Assembly (NCBI RefSeq): GCF_901686465.1
Contig: NZ_LR594487.1
Span: 2,325,020 to 2,389,019, forward strand
Source of the DNA: Halorubrum sp. DM2
Lineage (GTDB): Archaea > Halobacteriota > Halobacteria > Halobacteriales > Haloferacaceae
DNA: 64,000 bases
Direction of reading: 5' to 3'
A model generated the notes under the pieces. It was not told the DNA's origin and ran no database searches. It was given only the letters and a program-made list of their open reading frames with translations. A program made the position numbers and the translations under genes. Within the stretch, counting starts at the first letter, position 1. Every line of letters begins with the position of its first letter. This document shows positions 16,306 to 25,317 of this stretch, one piece after another.

Positions 16306-17229
16306 CTACGCGTCTAGATACGGCTCACACACCCGTGCGACGCCGTCCTCGAAGTCGATCTCCGGTTCCCACCCGGTGGCCTCGCGGATCCTCGAGATGT
16401 CCGCGCACGTGTCGTGGACGTAGTTCTCCAAGGGAATCGGCTCGTACTCGGGTTCGACGTCCGTCCCCAGCGCGTCGTTGATCAGGTCGATCATCTCGTT
16501 GAACGAGTACGGATCGCCGGTGCCGAGGTTGTACACGCCGGTCAGTCCGTGGTCGGCCGTCGCGATCAGCCCGCGGACGATGTCGTCGACGTGCGTGAAA
16601 TCGCGCGTCTGGCTCCCGTCGCCCCAGAGGACGGGCGACTCGCCGTTCGCGATCTTGTCGGCGAACTGCGAGACGGTGTTGGCGTACTCGCCTTTGTGCG
16701 CCTCGTTGCCGGCGTAGCCCTGATACACCGAGAAGAAGCGCATCCCCGCACACGTCAGGTCGTCGTAGAAGTTGTTGTAGTACTCGGCGTAGCGCTCCCG
16801 CCCGAGCATCGACGCGTCGTATCCCGTCGCGGCCTCCAAGTCCATGTCCTCGGGGCTCGGCTCGGTTCGACTGCCGTACGCCGACGAGGTCGAGGCGTAC
16901 ACGACCGTGTCACAGCCGTCCGCGTACGCCTGCTCGACGACGTTCACGAACCCTTCGATGTTCACGCGCGCGCCCTCTCGCGGGTTCTCTTCGAGCATCT
17001 GCCGGCTCGACAGCGCGGCGAGGTGGAACACGACGTCGACGTCCGTCGGGAGATCCTCGTCGAGGACGTCCGCGTCGACGTACTCGACCGCCTCGTCGAG
17101 GTTCCCCTCGGTGCCGAGGTAGCCGTTGTCCAGCGCCAACACGTCGTTGCCGGCGTCGGCGAGGTGGTTCGCGAGGTTCGACCCGATGAAGCCCGCGCCG
17201 CCGGTCACCAGAATTCGAGCGTCCTGCAT
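16306..17229 (-). CDS. NAD-dependent sugar-nucleotide epimerase/dehydratase (extended SDR)
   Basis: A 307-residue extended short-chain dehydrogenase. Start ATG 17229 is chosen because a TATA box (17252-17258) lies ~26 bases upstream, placing transcription start at this codon. NAD-binding motif TGGAGFIGSNL is at residues ~9-19, HLAALSSRQ follows, and the substrate half has FFSVYQGYAGNEAHKGEYAN and WGDGSQTRDFTHVDDIV. The active-site region reads GYDASMLGRERYAEY, so the usual Tyr-x3-Lys has Tyr137 but Met141 in place of Lys. That is either a subfamily trait or altered chemistry. It probably makes a nucleotide sugar for the adjacent GT2. Confidence 0.85.
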   Translation of the reverse strand: MQDARILVTGGAGFIGSNLANHLADAGNDVLALDNGYLGTEGNLDEAVEYVDADVLDEDLPTDVDVVFHLAALSSRQMLEENPREGARVNIEGFVNVVEQAYADGCDTVVYASTSSAYGSRTEPSPEDMDLEAATGYDASMLGRERYAEYYNNFYDDLTCAGMRFFSVYQGYAGNEAHKGEYANTVSQFADKIANGESPVLWGDGSQTRDFTHVDDIVRGLIATADHGLTGVYNLGTGDPYSFNEMIDLINDALGTDVEPEYEPIPLENYVHDTCADISRIREATGWEPEIDFEDGVARVCEPYLDA

Positions 17230-17528
17230 GTCTACTCCCCGTACTGTCATCAATATAACCGTACTGGAATCGCTGTCGGTCTGGTCCGGGTGAGGTACCC
17301 GATCGATCACCGGAACTCCAGTGAAGTGGGAACGATCCACAATCTCGACCGCTCTTTGATCCACGACCGTCCGGATGGCACTGGGCTTCTGCGCGCGGCC
17401 GACGACCACGGCGCGGCCCGACGACCACGGACCCGCCCCCGGCATGAACCCGTTCGCCGGACAATGGTTTAGGAATTAATATGTTTCACCAGACGATGTT
17501 TATATACGCGCGGTAGCGACGGTGACGC
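17230..17528. promoter_or_regulatory. Divergent intergenic region with two TATA boxes
   Basis: No gene is supported between the epimerase and the 42-residue protein. It holds AATATAA at 17252-17258 (TTATATT on the minus strand) for the epimerase and TTTATATA at 17499-17506 for the plus-strand microprotein. Upstream extensions of the epimerase frame are not coding-like. Confidence 0.5.
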
Positions 17529-17657
17529 ATGGGTGGATCGTCATCTCGACCGCGGTGTGACTGCGGCCGACCGATCGTGCGCGGGCTCTCCGCGGCCGCG
17601 CGCTGTGCGAAGTGTCGCCGCCGCCGGGAGCGGTCGTCTCGGTCGGGCTCTCCGTAG
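17529..17657 (+). CDS. 42-residue basic Cys4 zinc-finger microprotein
   Basis: A short frame starting MGGSSSRPRCDCGRPIV, with cysteines at positions 10 and 12 (CDCG) and 26 and 29 (CAKC), then an Arg-rich tail (CRRRRERSSRSGSP). Two close-spaced Cys pairs 13 residues apart suggest a one-zinc finger. The gene has a textbook promoter: TTTATATA at 17499-17506 places transcription start at the ATG. Unlike most halophilic proteins it is strongly basic, so it may bind nucleic acid or the ribosome. It is too small for routine calling. It converges on the DUF4129-protein gene, 40 bases away. Confidence 0.65.
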   Translation: MGGSSSRPRCDCGRPIVRGLSAAARCAKCRRRRERSSRSGSP

Positions 17658-17697
17658 AACCGAAAGAGCGCGGAGGCTGCCCGCGAGACGGCCTCGT

Positions 17698-19842
17698 TCA
17701 GTCGTCGCTTCGGCTCACTGACGACCGAGTATCGGCGACGTCGTCGCTCGCGTCGACGGCGCTGTCGGCCGTCTCCGAAGGAACGCTGTGCGGGGCGAAC
17801 GCCGCCTGCTCGTACGCCTCCGTGACCGCCTTGAGCCCGTCCGAATCCACTCCGTCGTCGTCGCGCCGCCGCCGGTAGAACTCCCAGTGGGTCGCCGCGG
17901 TGTCGTCCGTCGACCGACTGAGTCGAGCCCGGACCGCCGCGTAGGCGATCCGGGCGGCCTCGTCCGGCCGGCCGGCGGCCAGTTCGGCTCGTGCGCGCTC
18001 GACCAGCGATGTGACGGGGTCAGTCGCGGCGGTCTGCGTTTTCGTCTCGTCGCCTGCGGTCGCCGTGCCGGCTCTCGTCGCGTCCGTGCCCGGTCTCGCG
18101 CCTTCGAGCGCATCTCCCGTCCGTCGCCGGAGAAGAACGACGGCCCCCAGCGCGACGAGTGCTGCTCCGAATCCGGCGACGACGAGGGGGTCGATCTCCG
18201 GCCAATCCGTCTCGCTGCCGGTCGCCGGCACGGTGACTTGGCCCTCCGCGACGCTCTCGGCGAGGTTCGTTCCGGTCCCGTCGAAGCTCGCGGTGAGCGA
18301 CACCTGATCGCCGCCGGTGACCGTCTCCGGCACCGCGACCGTGGTCCGGTACGTCCCGTCCGTGTCCGTCTCGACGGAACCGATGTCGGTCCCGTCGACC
18401 GCGAGCGCGACGCTCCGGCCCGCGAGTCCGCGCCCGGGGTCGTCCCCGCCGTCGGTGGTCAGACGCCCGGACACGGTCAGGGTGTCCGCCTCTCCGTCGT
18501 CGGGGCCGTCACTTCCTTCCTCACTCCCACCGTCAGCCGCGTCGATCGACGCGTCGACCGAGAGCGCCGTCGCCGTCTCTCGGACAGAAAGCGTTGTCAC
18601 GGCCGTGGATCGAGCGATCGCCGCGTTTCGCCGGTCGATCGCCACCCGGAACTCGTTTTCCCCCGTCGGGATGGTTGCCGAAACCGTCCCCTGGAGGTCG
18701 ACGCGTCCGTTCGGACCGGTCTCACCGGTCGCAAGTCGCCGCCCGTCGAGACTGAGCGTCACCGGGATCCCGCCGGTTGCGCCCGGATCGACGCCGGCGA
18801 CATCGACGGCCCCGGTCGCGCGAACGGTGTCGTCGAACCCGGCCGTCGCGCTCGCGTTCTCCAGTTCGATCGACGTTTCCGCCTGTTCGGTGATCGAGAC
18901 GGCGACCGTGTCGGTCGCAGGCAGGTACGGGTCGCTCGGCTCGGGAGCGTACCCAACGGTGACCGCCGACGCGTTCAACGGTGCCAAGATCGGTCGGTAC
19001 GTCGCGGTGTACGTCCCGTTTGGTCCGGTCTCGGTCGTCACGGTGTCATTGCCGAGTCGCACGCGCACGGTGCCGTTTTCGATGGGCGTTCCGTTCGCCG
19101 TCGTCAGTCGGCCCGAGATCCTCGCCGGTTCGTCGGCCGCGATCCGGGTCCGGTTCGTCTCGGCGACGAGGCGCGTCTCGGTGAACTCTCGGGCTTGGAT
19201 CGCCGCCACCGCCTCGCCGGTCATTTGACGAACCTCCTCGATCGCGGTCTGTGCTCCGTCGAGTTCGACGCCGGTCCCGTTTTCGAGGACGCCGTATCGG
19301 TCTTCGAGTCCGGCTGTCGTCTGATTGATCTCCTCGGCTTGCGCTACCAGCTCCCGCGCCAGTTCCCGAGCGCGCTCGTCGTCGTTCCCGGCCGCGCGCT
19401 GGTACTCCGTGGCGAGCTCCTCCGACTCCCGGAGCGATTCCGCCAGCGACGCCTGCTCCTCGCGGGTCAGGTTGAACTGCGTCGCGAGCTCTTCCTCGTC
19501 GATGTCGCTGGCGACGGTCGCGTACTTCGCGAGGTCCTCGTCGTACCCCTCGTCGAGGAGCGCTTGCGCCTGCTCGAACTCCCTGTCGCTGATCGCGACC
19601 GCACTCTCGTTCAACCGCGCGCCGAGCCGCGCCGAGAGGTAGTCCGCGACGCGTCCCGGATCGCCGTCTTCCCGGACCTCATCGGGGTCCTGGTGCGGGG
19701 CGAGCGTCCCGTTGTCGGCCGTCTCGTTGCCGGAGTCCGCCCCCGGACCGGGCGTGGGAGCGGCACCGACTCCCCCGACGACGGCGACGACGATGACGAT
19801 CGCCGCGGCGAACACTGCGAGCCCCTGATAGCGTGCCGACAC
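17698..19842 (-). CDS. Membrane-anchored Ig-like/DUF4129 surface protein
   Basis: A 714-residue protein. GTG 19842 (VSARYQGLAVFAAAIVIV) is the start because a CTTTATATC box at 19864-19872 lies 26 bases upstream; longer frames run into the divergent DUF58 gene. It has an N-terminal signal/membrane helix (~8-28), an acidic linker, a helical segment rich in Glu/Ala (~100-240), three or more carboxypeptidase-regulatory/Ig-like repeats marked by TGPNGTYTATYRP, TGPNGRVDLQG and TDTDGTYRTTV, a membrane helix (PLVVAGFGAALVALGAVVLL, ~550-572) with an Arg-rich stop, and a cytosolic DUF4129 domain (ARAELAAGRPDEAARIAYAA). Such proteins accompany MoxR/DUF58 systems and may link outside structure to the AAA+ machine. 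NGT sequons suggest glycosylation. Confidence 0.82.
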   Translation of the reverse strand: MSARYQGLAVFAAAIVIVVAVVGGVGAAPTPGPGADSGNETADNGTLAPHQDPDEVREDGDPGRVADYLSARLGARLNESAVAISDREFEQAQALLDEGYDEDLAKYATVASDIDEEELATQFNLTREEQASLAESLRESEELATEYQRAAGNDDERARELARELVAQAEEINQTTAGLEDRYGVLENGTGVELDGAQTAIEEVRQMTGEAVAAIQAREFTETRLVAETNRTRIAADEPARISGRLTTANGTPIENGTVRVRLGNDTVTTETGPNGTYTATYRPILAPLNASAVTVGYAPEPSDPYLPATDTVAVSITEQAETSIELENASATAGFDDTVRATGAVDVAGVDPGATGGIPVTLSLDGRRLATGETGPNGRVDLQGTVSATIPTGENEFRVAIDRRNAAIARSTAVTTLSVRETATALSVDASIDAADGGSEEGSDGPDDGEADTLTVSGRLTTDGGDDPGRGLAGRSVALAVDGTDIGSVETDTDGTYRTTVAVPETVTGGDQVSLTASFDGTGTNLAESVAEGQVTVPATGSETDWPEIDPLVVAGFGAALVALGAVVLLRRRTGDALEGARPGTDATRAGTATAGDETKTQTAATDPVTSLVERARAELAAGRPDEAARIAYAAVRARLSRSTDDTAATHWEFYRRRRDDDGVDSDGLKAVTEAYEQAAFAPHSVPSETADSAVDASDDVADTRSSVSRSDD

Positions 19843-19863
19843 ATTCGCATTCCGACCCCGACC

Positions 19864-19872
19864 GATATAAAG
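19864..19872 (-). promoter_or_regulatory. TATA box deciding a GTG start
   Basis: Minus-strand CTTTATATC, centred 26 bases before GTG 19842. It supports a leaderless GTG start for the DUF4129 protein over any upstream frame extension. Confidence 0.6.
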
Positions 19873-19990
19873 CGTACGAGACCCCGGATCGGACGACTCG
19901 CCGGCACGTCGAACCCGACGCGGCGATCGGCGGCGTCTCGTCGCCGTCCGGAAGCCAACTTTCAAGAGATCACGCCCTGAGTCACAGCCA

Positions 19991-21418
19991 ATGGAGGTCA
20001 CGAGCCGCTGGTGGGCGTCCGTCGGGGCCGGACTCGTGCTCGCCGCGCTCGGCGTCGTCGCCGAGCGGCCGATCTTTCTGGTCGCGGCGGCGGGGGTCGG
20101 CGCGTGGCTCGTCGGCGTCGCCGCCGCGTCGAGCCGCGCCTTTGCCCGCCTCGGCGACCGAATCACGGTCGAGTACACCATCTCCGCCGCGGACGCGTTC
20201 GTCGACGCCCCCGTGTCCGTCGCCCTCGCGGCTCGTCGCCCGCCCGAAACGGCGACGGTTCCGCTGTCGGTTCGCGCCGACGCTCCGGTGGGAGTCGAAC
20301 GCAGCGCCGGGGAGCAAACGGTCGCACTCGATCCGGATGAGGTGGCGGGCGAGGCCGCGTTCGACGTGTCGTTTCCCGTCGCCGGTCGGTTCGCGTTTCC
20401 CGTGCCGAGGATACACATGCGCGATCCGACGGGGCTGTATCGCACGACGGTCGATCGCGGGCCGACGCCGACCGTAACGGTGCGACCGCAGCCGCTCGAT
20501 GTCCACGTCGGCCAAGGCGGGGAAGCAATCCGCAACGCGTACGGGGAACACCAGTCCGAACGGCCCGGCCCGGGGGTGACGACACAGGAGATCAGACAGT
20601 ACGTCCCCGGCGACAGCGTTCGGCGGATCGACTGGAAGGCGACCGCCCGGCTGGCCGACGTCTACGTCCGTGAGACGCAGGGAGAGACGGACCGTCGCAC
20701 CGCGCTCGTCGTGGACCACCGCGGCCGGATGGCGGTCGGACCGCCCGGCGAGACGATGCTGGACTACGCTCGCGAGGTCGCGGTCGGCATCGTCCGAACC
20801 GCTGCGGACCGGAACGATCCGATCGACTTCGACGCGGTCGGCCGCGAGGGGGTCACCGAGTCCGTTCGCTCGAACACGACCACGGAGCCGCACGCGCAGA
20901 CAGAGGCGGCGCTGTACGACCTCGTTCCGACGGCCGACGAGGCGGCGTACGGCGCGCAATCTGCGTCCCGTGTCCGAGCGATCGCCGACCGGATCGAGGG
21001 TGACGACAGCGCCTTCGCCCGCGTGCTCGGCGCGTACGTCGGCGATCCGACCCGGTACGTCAGGCGCGCCCGCGCTGACCCGCTCGTCGGGAGCGTCCGG
21101 CGGATCCGCAACCGGATCGAGACGGGCGGACTGGTCGTGATCGCCACGAGCGACGACGAGCCCGCCGCGCTCCGAGAGGCGGTCAAGACGGCGATCGCCG
21201 GCGGCGGGCGGGCGATGGTCTTTTTGACGCCGCGCTGTCTGTTCGAGTCGACCGACGTGACCGACCTCGACGGCGCGTACGACCGGTACCTCGCGTTCGA
21301 ACAACTGCGTCGCGACCTGGACGCACACCCCCGCGTCACCGCGCTCGAAGTCGCTCCCGAAACGCGCGTCGACGCGGTCCTCGCACACCGTCGGGAACGA
21401 CCGGCGGCGGTCCGCTGA
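19991..21418 (+). CDS. DUF58 domain protein
   Basis: A 475-residue membrane protein. Two N-terminal helices (WWASVGAGLVLAALGVVA and IFLVAAAGVGAWLVGVAA) are followed by an extracytoplasmic-type beta domain and then the DUF58 core with the hallmark GDSVRRIDWKATARLADVYV and the following ALVVDHRGRM. DUF58 proteins resemble von Willebrand A domains and work with MoxR AAA+ ATPases, probably as targets or adaptors in assembly of membrane or surface complexes. The gene diverges from the DUF4129-protein gene and overlaps the next gene by one base (TGATG), so 19991-22907 is likely one operon. Confidence 0.88.
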   Translation: MEVTSRWWASVGAGLVLAALGVVAERPIFLVAAAGVGAWLVGVAAASSRAFARLGDRITVEYTISAADAFVDAPVSVALAARRPPETATVPLSVRADAPVGVERSAGEQTVALDPDEVAGEAAFDVSFPVAGRFAFPVPRIHMRDPTGLYRTTVDRGPTPTVTVRPQPLDVHVGQGGEAIRNAYGEHQSERPGPGVTTQEIRQYVPGDSVRRIDWKATARLADVYVRETQGETDRRTALVVDHRGRMAVGPPGETMLDYAREVAVGIVRTAADRNDPIDFDAVGREGVTESVRSNTTTEPHAQTEAALYDLVPTADEAAYGAQSASRVRAIADRIEGDDSAFARVLGAYVGDPTRYVRRARADPLVGSVRRIRNRIETGGLVVIATSDDEPAALREAVKTAIAGGGRAMVFLTPRCLFESTDVTDLDGAYDRYLAFEQLRRDLDAHPRVTALEVAPETRVDAVLAHRRERPAAVR

Positions 21419-21915
21419 TGGCGTCCTCGCCGAGCGACGCGCCGGGAGATCTGACGGGATCGGTCGGATCTCGCGTCGCCCGCGATCCGCTCGGCGTCGC
21501 CGGACTCCTCGTCGTTTTCGGCGCGGTGCTGGCGACCGGGACGGTCCGCGACGCCGTCCTCGCCGGCGTCCTGCTCTGTGTGGCGCTCCTGCTCCCGGCT
21601 TCGCTCGCATTCGTCGTCGGCCAGCTCGCGCTGTCGGTGGCGGTGACGGTCGAGGACCGGATCGCCGTCGGCGTTGCGCAGCTCGCGCTCCTCGTCGTCC
21701 TCACCCAGCCCGCGCGAGACCGATCGCTTCCGAACGCGGTCGTCGGGACGCTCGCCGCGTACGCCGTTCTGCTGGGCGTCGTCGCGGTCGGTCTGCGAGA
21801 GAGTCACTTCGCGGCGGCCGGGCTCCTCTGTCTGGCGGTCGCGCTCGGGACCTACCTCGCCCGCCGGCTGACGCTGGTCAGGCTCGGACTGGTCGGTGCG
21901 GAGCCAAAAGAGTAA
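21418..21915 (+). CDS. Small membrane protein of the DUF58 operon
   Basis: A 165-residue protein with about five hydrophobic segments after a ~25-residue polar N-terminus, and a short tail ending VGAEPKE. No catalytic motif is visible. Its start overlaps the stop of the DUF58 gene (TGATG at 21416-21420), so translation is probably coupled. Such small membrane proteins regularly follow DUF58 genes in haloarchaea (I recall a DUF7519-type label). It is probably a membrane partner in the MoxR-linked complex; the function is otherwise unknown. Confidence 0.75.
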   Translation: MASSPSDAPGDLTGSVGSRVARDPLGVAGLLVVFGAVLATGTVRDAVLAGVLLCVALLLPASLAFVVGQLALSVAVTVEDRIAVGVAQLALLVVLTQPARDRSLPNAVVGTLAAYAVLLGVVAVGLRESHFAAAGLLCLAVALGTYLARRLTLVRLGLVGAEPKE

Positions 21916-21947
21916 ACCCGCGACCCCCGAAATCCAGAGCAGACAGT

Positions 21948-22907
21948 ATGGACGTTCCTGGAGGCGCGGCGACGGCAGAAGAATCCGACTCCGGGGAGTC
22001 GGACGCGCCGGACCCGAGAGAGTTCCCCGACCGACAGGTCCGCCTCGCCGCGCTCGAAGCGGAGAACCGGCAGCTCCGCGAGGAGTACGCCCGAGCGCGA
22101 CAGGCGGCCTACCGCCGGACCGCCCTCGGGCTGTTCGCCGTCGGACTCGTCGGCCTCGTCGGCGGGCTCGCGTTACCCGACGCCCGGACGGTGCTGTTCG
22201 CGCTCGGCGGGACCGGCGTCTTCGCCGGCGTGCTCACGTACGTCCTCACCCCCGAGCGGTTCGTCTCGGCCCGGGTCGGCGCTCGCGTGGTTCAGGCGCT
22301 GCGCGCCGACCGAGACGCCGCGATCGACGAGCTCGGACTCCGCGGGGACCCGGCCTACGTGCCTACCGACGGGTCCGACCGATCGGACGGCGTCCGGCTG
22401 TTCGTCCCGCGACGCGCGGACGAGCCTCTTCCCGATCCGACCGACCTGACGGACCTGTTCGTCGTTCCGGAGGCGGACGAGCGGGGCGGCGTGGCGTTTC
22501 ACCCCACCGGGGAACCGCTGTTCGAGGATCTGGACGCGGCTCACGACCGGTCGGTCGACGCGACGCCCGAGACGACCGCCGCGGTGGCGGCCGACGCGCT
22601 CGTCGAGCTCTTCGAACTCGCCGACAGCGTCGCTCACGACGTCGACCTTGAGACGAACCGCGTCACGTTCGAGATCGAGGGGGCCGGCCTCGGCGACCCC
22701 ACCGGTTTCGATCACCCGATCCCGTCCGTACTCGCCGTGGCGCTGGTCCGCACCGTCGATGCGCCCGTCCGGGTCGACGTGACCGACGACGACCCGTTGA
22801 CGGTCACCTGTCGGTACGAGCCACACGCGGACGCGGCGGACGAGCGTTCGACGGCGACGGCGGAGCAGGAAGAAACGCAGCGGCGGACGGAGTCGACGGC
22901 GTCGTAG
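21948..22907 (+). CDS. Two-TM protein with coiled coil, unassigned
   Basis: A 319-residue protein. An acidic leader is followed by a short coiled-coil-like segment (VRLAALEAENRQLREEYARA), two membrane helices (ALGLFAVGLVGLVGGLAL and VLFALGGTGVFAGVLTYVL) and a soluble acidic domain of ~220 residues. No enzyme motif is seen. It starts 32 bases after the previous stop and probably belongs to the DUF58 operon. The domain recurs with haloarchaeal MoxR clusters (I recall a DUF7982-type label), which is the only functional hint. Confidence 0.7.
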   Translation: MDVPGGAATAEESDSGESDAPDPREFPDRQVRLAALEAENRQLREEYARARQAAYRRTALGLFAVGLVGLVGGLALPDARTVLFALGGTGVFAGVLTYVLTPERFVSARVGARVVQALRADRDAAIDELGLRGDPAYVPTDGSDRSDGVRLFVPRRADEPLPDPTDLTDLFVVPEADERGGVAFHPTGEPLFEDLDAAHDRSVDATPETTAAVAADALVELFELADSVAHDVDLETNRVTFEIEGAGLGDPTGFDHPIPSVLAVALVRTVDAPVRVDVTDDDPLTVTCRYEPHADAADERSTATAEQEETQRRTESTAS

Positions 22908-23027
22908 TTCAGGTTCGCACCCGGATCCGACTCGGCGTGATCGGTGGGGAAACCGAATCGCGTTGCTCCTCGATCATGTCATTTGCGGAGACATCCCCGA
23001 CGCTTCGCCCGGATGTCTGGTGTCTGT

Positions 23028-24110
23028 TCAGTCCGTCTCGGATTCCGCTTCGTCCGTTTCCACTTCCGCACCGTCGGTCAACGGCTTCGGGTCCTGTTTC
23101 CCCTCGTCGCTCTCCTTGATCGGTTCCGTTCCGTCGTTCGCTGTCTCCGTCTCGGCGAACGACGCGTCAGCGCCCGGCGGCGCGACGCTTTCGACGACCT
23201 CCTCGACGATCGCGGCCACCGAGCGCTCGGCCAGTTCCGCGTCGGTCGTCCGGATCACGCGGTGGACGAGCACCGGCGGCGCGAGCGCCTTGACGTCGTC
23301 GGGGATGACGTACGACCGGCCGCGGATCGCCGCCCGCGCCTTCGCGCCGGCGAGGAACGCGAGCGTCGCGCGCGGCGAGCCGCCGTACCGCAGCGCGGGC
23401 GACTCGCGGGTCGCGGCGACGATGTCGAGGATGTACTCCTTGACGGGATCCGCGACGAACACGTCGGTGACGGCCTCGCTTGCGGTCCGCACGTCCTCCG
23501 GCTCGATCACCTGCGGGACCGCGTCGGCGTCGAGGCCCGGCGCGTCGTCGAACCGATCCAGCACCTCCCGCTCGTCGGCGCGACCGGGCACCTCGACGGT
23601 GTACTTGAGCTGGAAGCGGTCCCGCTGGGCCTCGGGTAGCTCGAAGACCCCCTCCATCTCGATCGGGTTCTGCGTGGCGACGACCATGAACGGCTGCGGC
23701 AGCCGGAGCGTCTCCCCCTCGATGGTGACCGTCGACTCCTCCATCGCCTCCAAGAGCGCGCTCTGGGTCTTCGGCGTGGCGCGGTTGATCTCGTCGGCGA
23801 CCACCACGTTCGAGAACACCGGCCCCTTGCGGAGCTGGAACTCCCCCGTCGCCTGCTGGTAGACGTTTGTCCCCGAGACGTCGGCGGGGACCATGTCCGG
23901 GGTCATCTGGATCCGACCGTACGAGAGGCCGAGCGCCCGGGCGAACGCGTTCGCGATCGTCGTCTTCGCGACGCCGGGGACCCCTTCCAAGAGCACGTGG
24001 CCGTCCGTGAGCAGCGCGATCGTGAGTCCCTCGAGTACGTCGTCGTTGCCGACGACGACGTCGCTCGTCGCCTCCCGGATCGCGTCGTACACCGCCTCGG
24101 GGCTACTCAT
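23028..24110 (-). CDS. MoxR-family AAA+ ATPase
   Basis: A 360-residue AAA+ ATPase. Walker A GVPGVAKTT is at residues ~38-46, Walker B VVVADEINRA at ~105-114 with the sensor-type segment KTQSALLEAMEE after it, and VVATQNPIEMEGVFELPEAQ is the diagnostic MoxR stretch. A lid domain with ALRYGGSPRATLAFL follows, then an acidic C-terminal tail of ~60 residues. MoxR proteins act as chaperone-like motors with DUF58/VWA partners. Here the start overlaps the DUF4350 gene by 8 bases, while the DUF58 gene is on the opposite strand and converges on it, so expression of the two halves is separate. Confidence 0.92.
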   Translation of the reverse strand: MSSPEAVYDAIREATSDVVVGNDDVLEGLTIALLTDGHVLLEGVPGVAKTTIANAFARALGLSYGRIQMTPDMVPADVSGTNVYQQATGEFQLRKGPVFSNVVVADEINRATPKTQSALLEAMEESTVTIEGETLRLPQPFMVVATQNPIEMEGVFELPEAQRDRFQLKYTVEVPGRADEREVLDRFDDAPGLDADAVPQVIEPEDVRTASEAVTDVFVADPVKEYILDIVAATRESPALRYGGSPRATLAFLAGAKARAAIRGRSYVIPDDVKALAPPVLVHRVIRTTDAELAERSVAAIVEEVVESVAPPGADASFAETETANDGTEPIKESDEGKQDPKPLTDGAEVETDEAESETD

Positions 24111-25317
24111 CTTCTCTCCCTGCGTCCCGCTCGGACAAAACGTCTGTCATCGCGTTGCGAAGTCGCGTCTCGTCCCACTCTGGGTAGCGATTCCGGAGCG
24201 CGTCGAGGACGGCCGCCTCGTCGACCGCGGGCCCTCCCCGCTCTCCCGAGCCGAGGAGCCACGGCGGAAGCCGTGCCTGAAAGCGTCGCGACAGCAGGGC
24301 GTCGAGCCGCTGGCCGACCGCGCGGCCGAGGCCGCCGCCACGGTGTCCGTATCCCCACACGACGCCGACGCCGAGCAGACCGACCAGCACCTGGAGGAGC
24401 GACGACGACCGGAACGCCAAGAGGGCGACGGCCACCGGCGGCTGGTCGCCCGCGTGCGAGTAGTCGAGCAGGACGCGGTCGCCGGCGGTCACGAGCCCGC
24501 TCGCGAACGCCTCGTTGTCCGGCTGGTCGAGCATGGCGTTGATGAAGAGGCTCGGGTCGCCGGCGGCGATCACCCGCCCGTCGCCGACCGACTCGACGGT
24601 GACGACCGGGTACGCCCCCAGTTCGTCGTCGGCCGACAGGTTCCCGGTCGCGTTGCGGTCGAGGTAGCCGAACGGCGACGTGGTGACGATCGCTGTCGCG
24701 TTCGCGGGTCCGGTCGCGTTTCCGGTTCTCGTCGCGTTCGCGGGTCCGGTCGCGTTCCTCGTCGTTCCGTTCGCGGGCCCGGTCCCGTTTCCGGTCGTCG
24801 CGGTCCCGATCGCCACCGCGGTCGCCCCGTTTAGCGTCAACTGGTCGACGCCCGCGGTGTACCGCGTCTCGGTGACGTTCGTCGCGATCGGCAGCGACGG
24901 CGCTCGGTAGTAGCTGCGCTCGTCGCGCAGCTGCGCCCCGTCGAACCGCGCGGTCGCGCCGACGTCGCCGAGGAGCCGGTTGCCGTGCGGGCCGACGTCG
25001 TCCGCGACGACCAGCGTGCCGCCGGCCGCGACGAACTCGCGGACGCGCCGCGAGTCGTTTTCGCCGTACTCCCTCGCGGGTGCGAGCGCGACCGCGACGG
25101 TTCCGTTCGGGTCGGCCGTCTCGTACGCACCCGTCCCGAGCGCGACACGGCTCTCTGACTCCTGATCGGCGAGTTCGCGGAAGTCGCTCGTCCCGTCCCA
25201 CTCGACGTTGTACGCGCCGAAGGCGGCCGTGGTCGTGCTCGCGGCGACGACCAGCGCGACGGCGAGGACGAGCGCCAGCGCGTACAGGACCAGCCGCGGG
25301 ATCGGTGGTGTGTCCAT
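24103..25317 (-). CDS. DUF4350 domain membrane protein
   Basis: A 404-residue protein with an N-terminal membrane helix (LVLYALALVLAVALVVAAS), an extracytoplasmic domain of the DUF4350 type (GTSDFRELADQ..., FVAAGGTLVVADDVGPHGNR, DGRVIAAGDPSLFINAMLD), a second helix (LAFRSSSLLQVLVGLLGVGVVW region), and a basic then acidic tail with a small helical domain near the end (DEAAVLDALRNRYPEW). A Asn-Gly-Thr/Asn-Ala-Thr-rich stretch around residues 175-215 is full of N-glycosylation sequons. It lies directly after the 91-residue gene with no spacing and overlaps MoxR by 8 bases, indicating a translationally coupled operon. DUF4350 proteins often accompany MoxR/DUF58 and are thought to be membrane partners. 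Confidence 0.85.
   Translation of the reverse strand: MDTPPIPRLVLYALALVLAVALVVAASTTTAAFGAYNVEWDGTSDFRELADQESESRVALGTGAYETADPNGTVAVALAPAREYGENDSRRVREFVAAGGTLVVADDVGPHGNRLLGDVGATARFDGAQLRDERSYYRAPSLPIATNVTETRYTAGVDQLTLNGATAVAIGTATTGNGTGPANGTTRNATGPANATRTGNATGPANATAIVTTSPFGYLDRNATGNLSADDELGAYPVVTVESVGDGRVIAAGDPSLFINAMLDQPDNEAFASGLVTAGDRVLLDYSHAGDQPPVAVALLAFRSSSLLQVLVGLLGVGVVWGYGHRGGGLGRAVGQRLDALLSRRFQARLPPWLLGSGERGGPAVDEAAVLDALRNRYPEWDETRLRNAMTDVLSERDAGREDE

Noticed and set aside
17698-20535. A 945-codon minus frame extending the DUF4129 protein into the DUF58 gene
   Set aside because: A TATA box at 19864-19872 and a signal helix right after GTG 19842 fix the start; the extension is antisense of DUF58.
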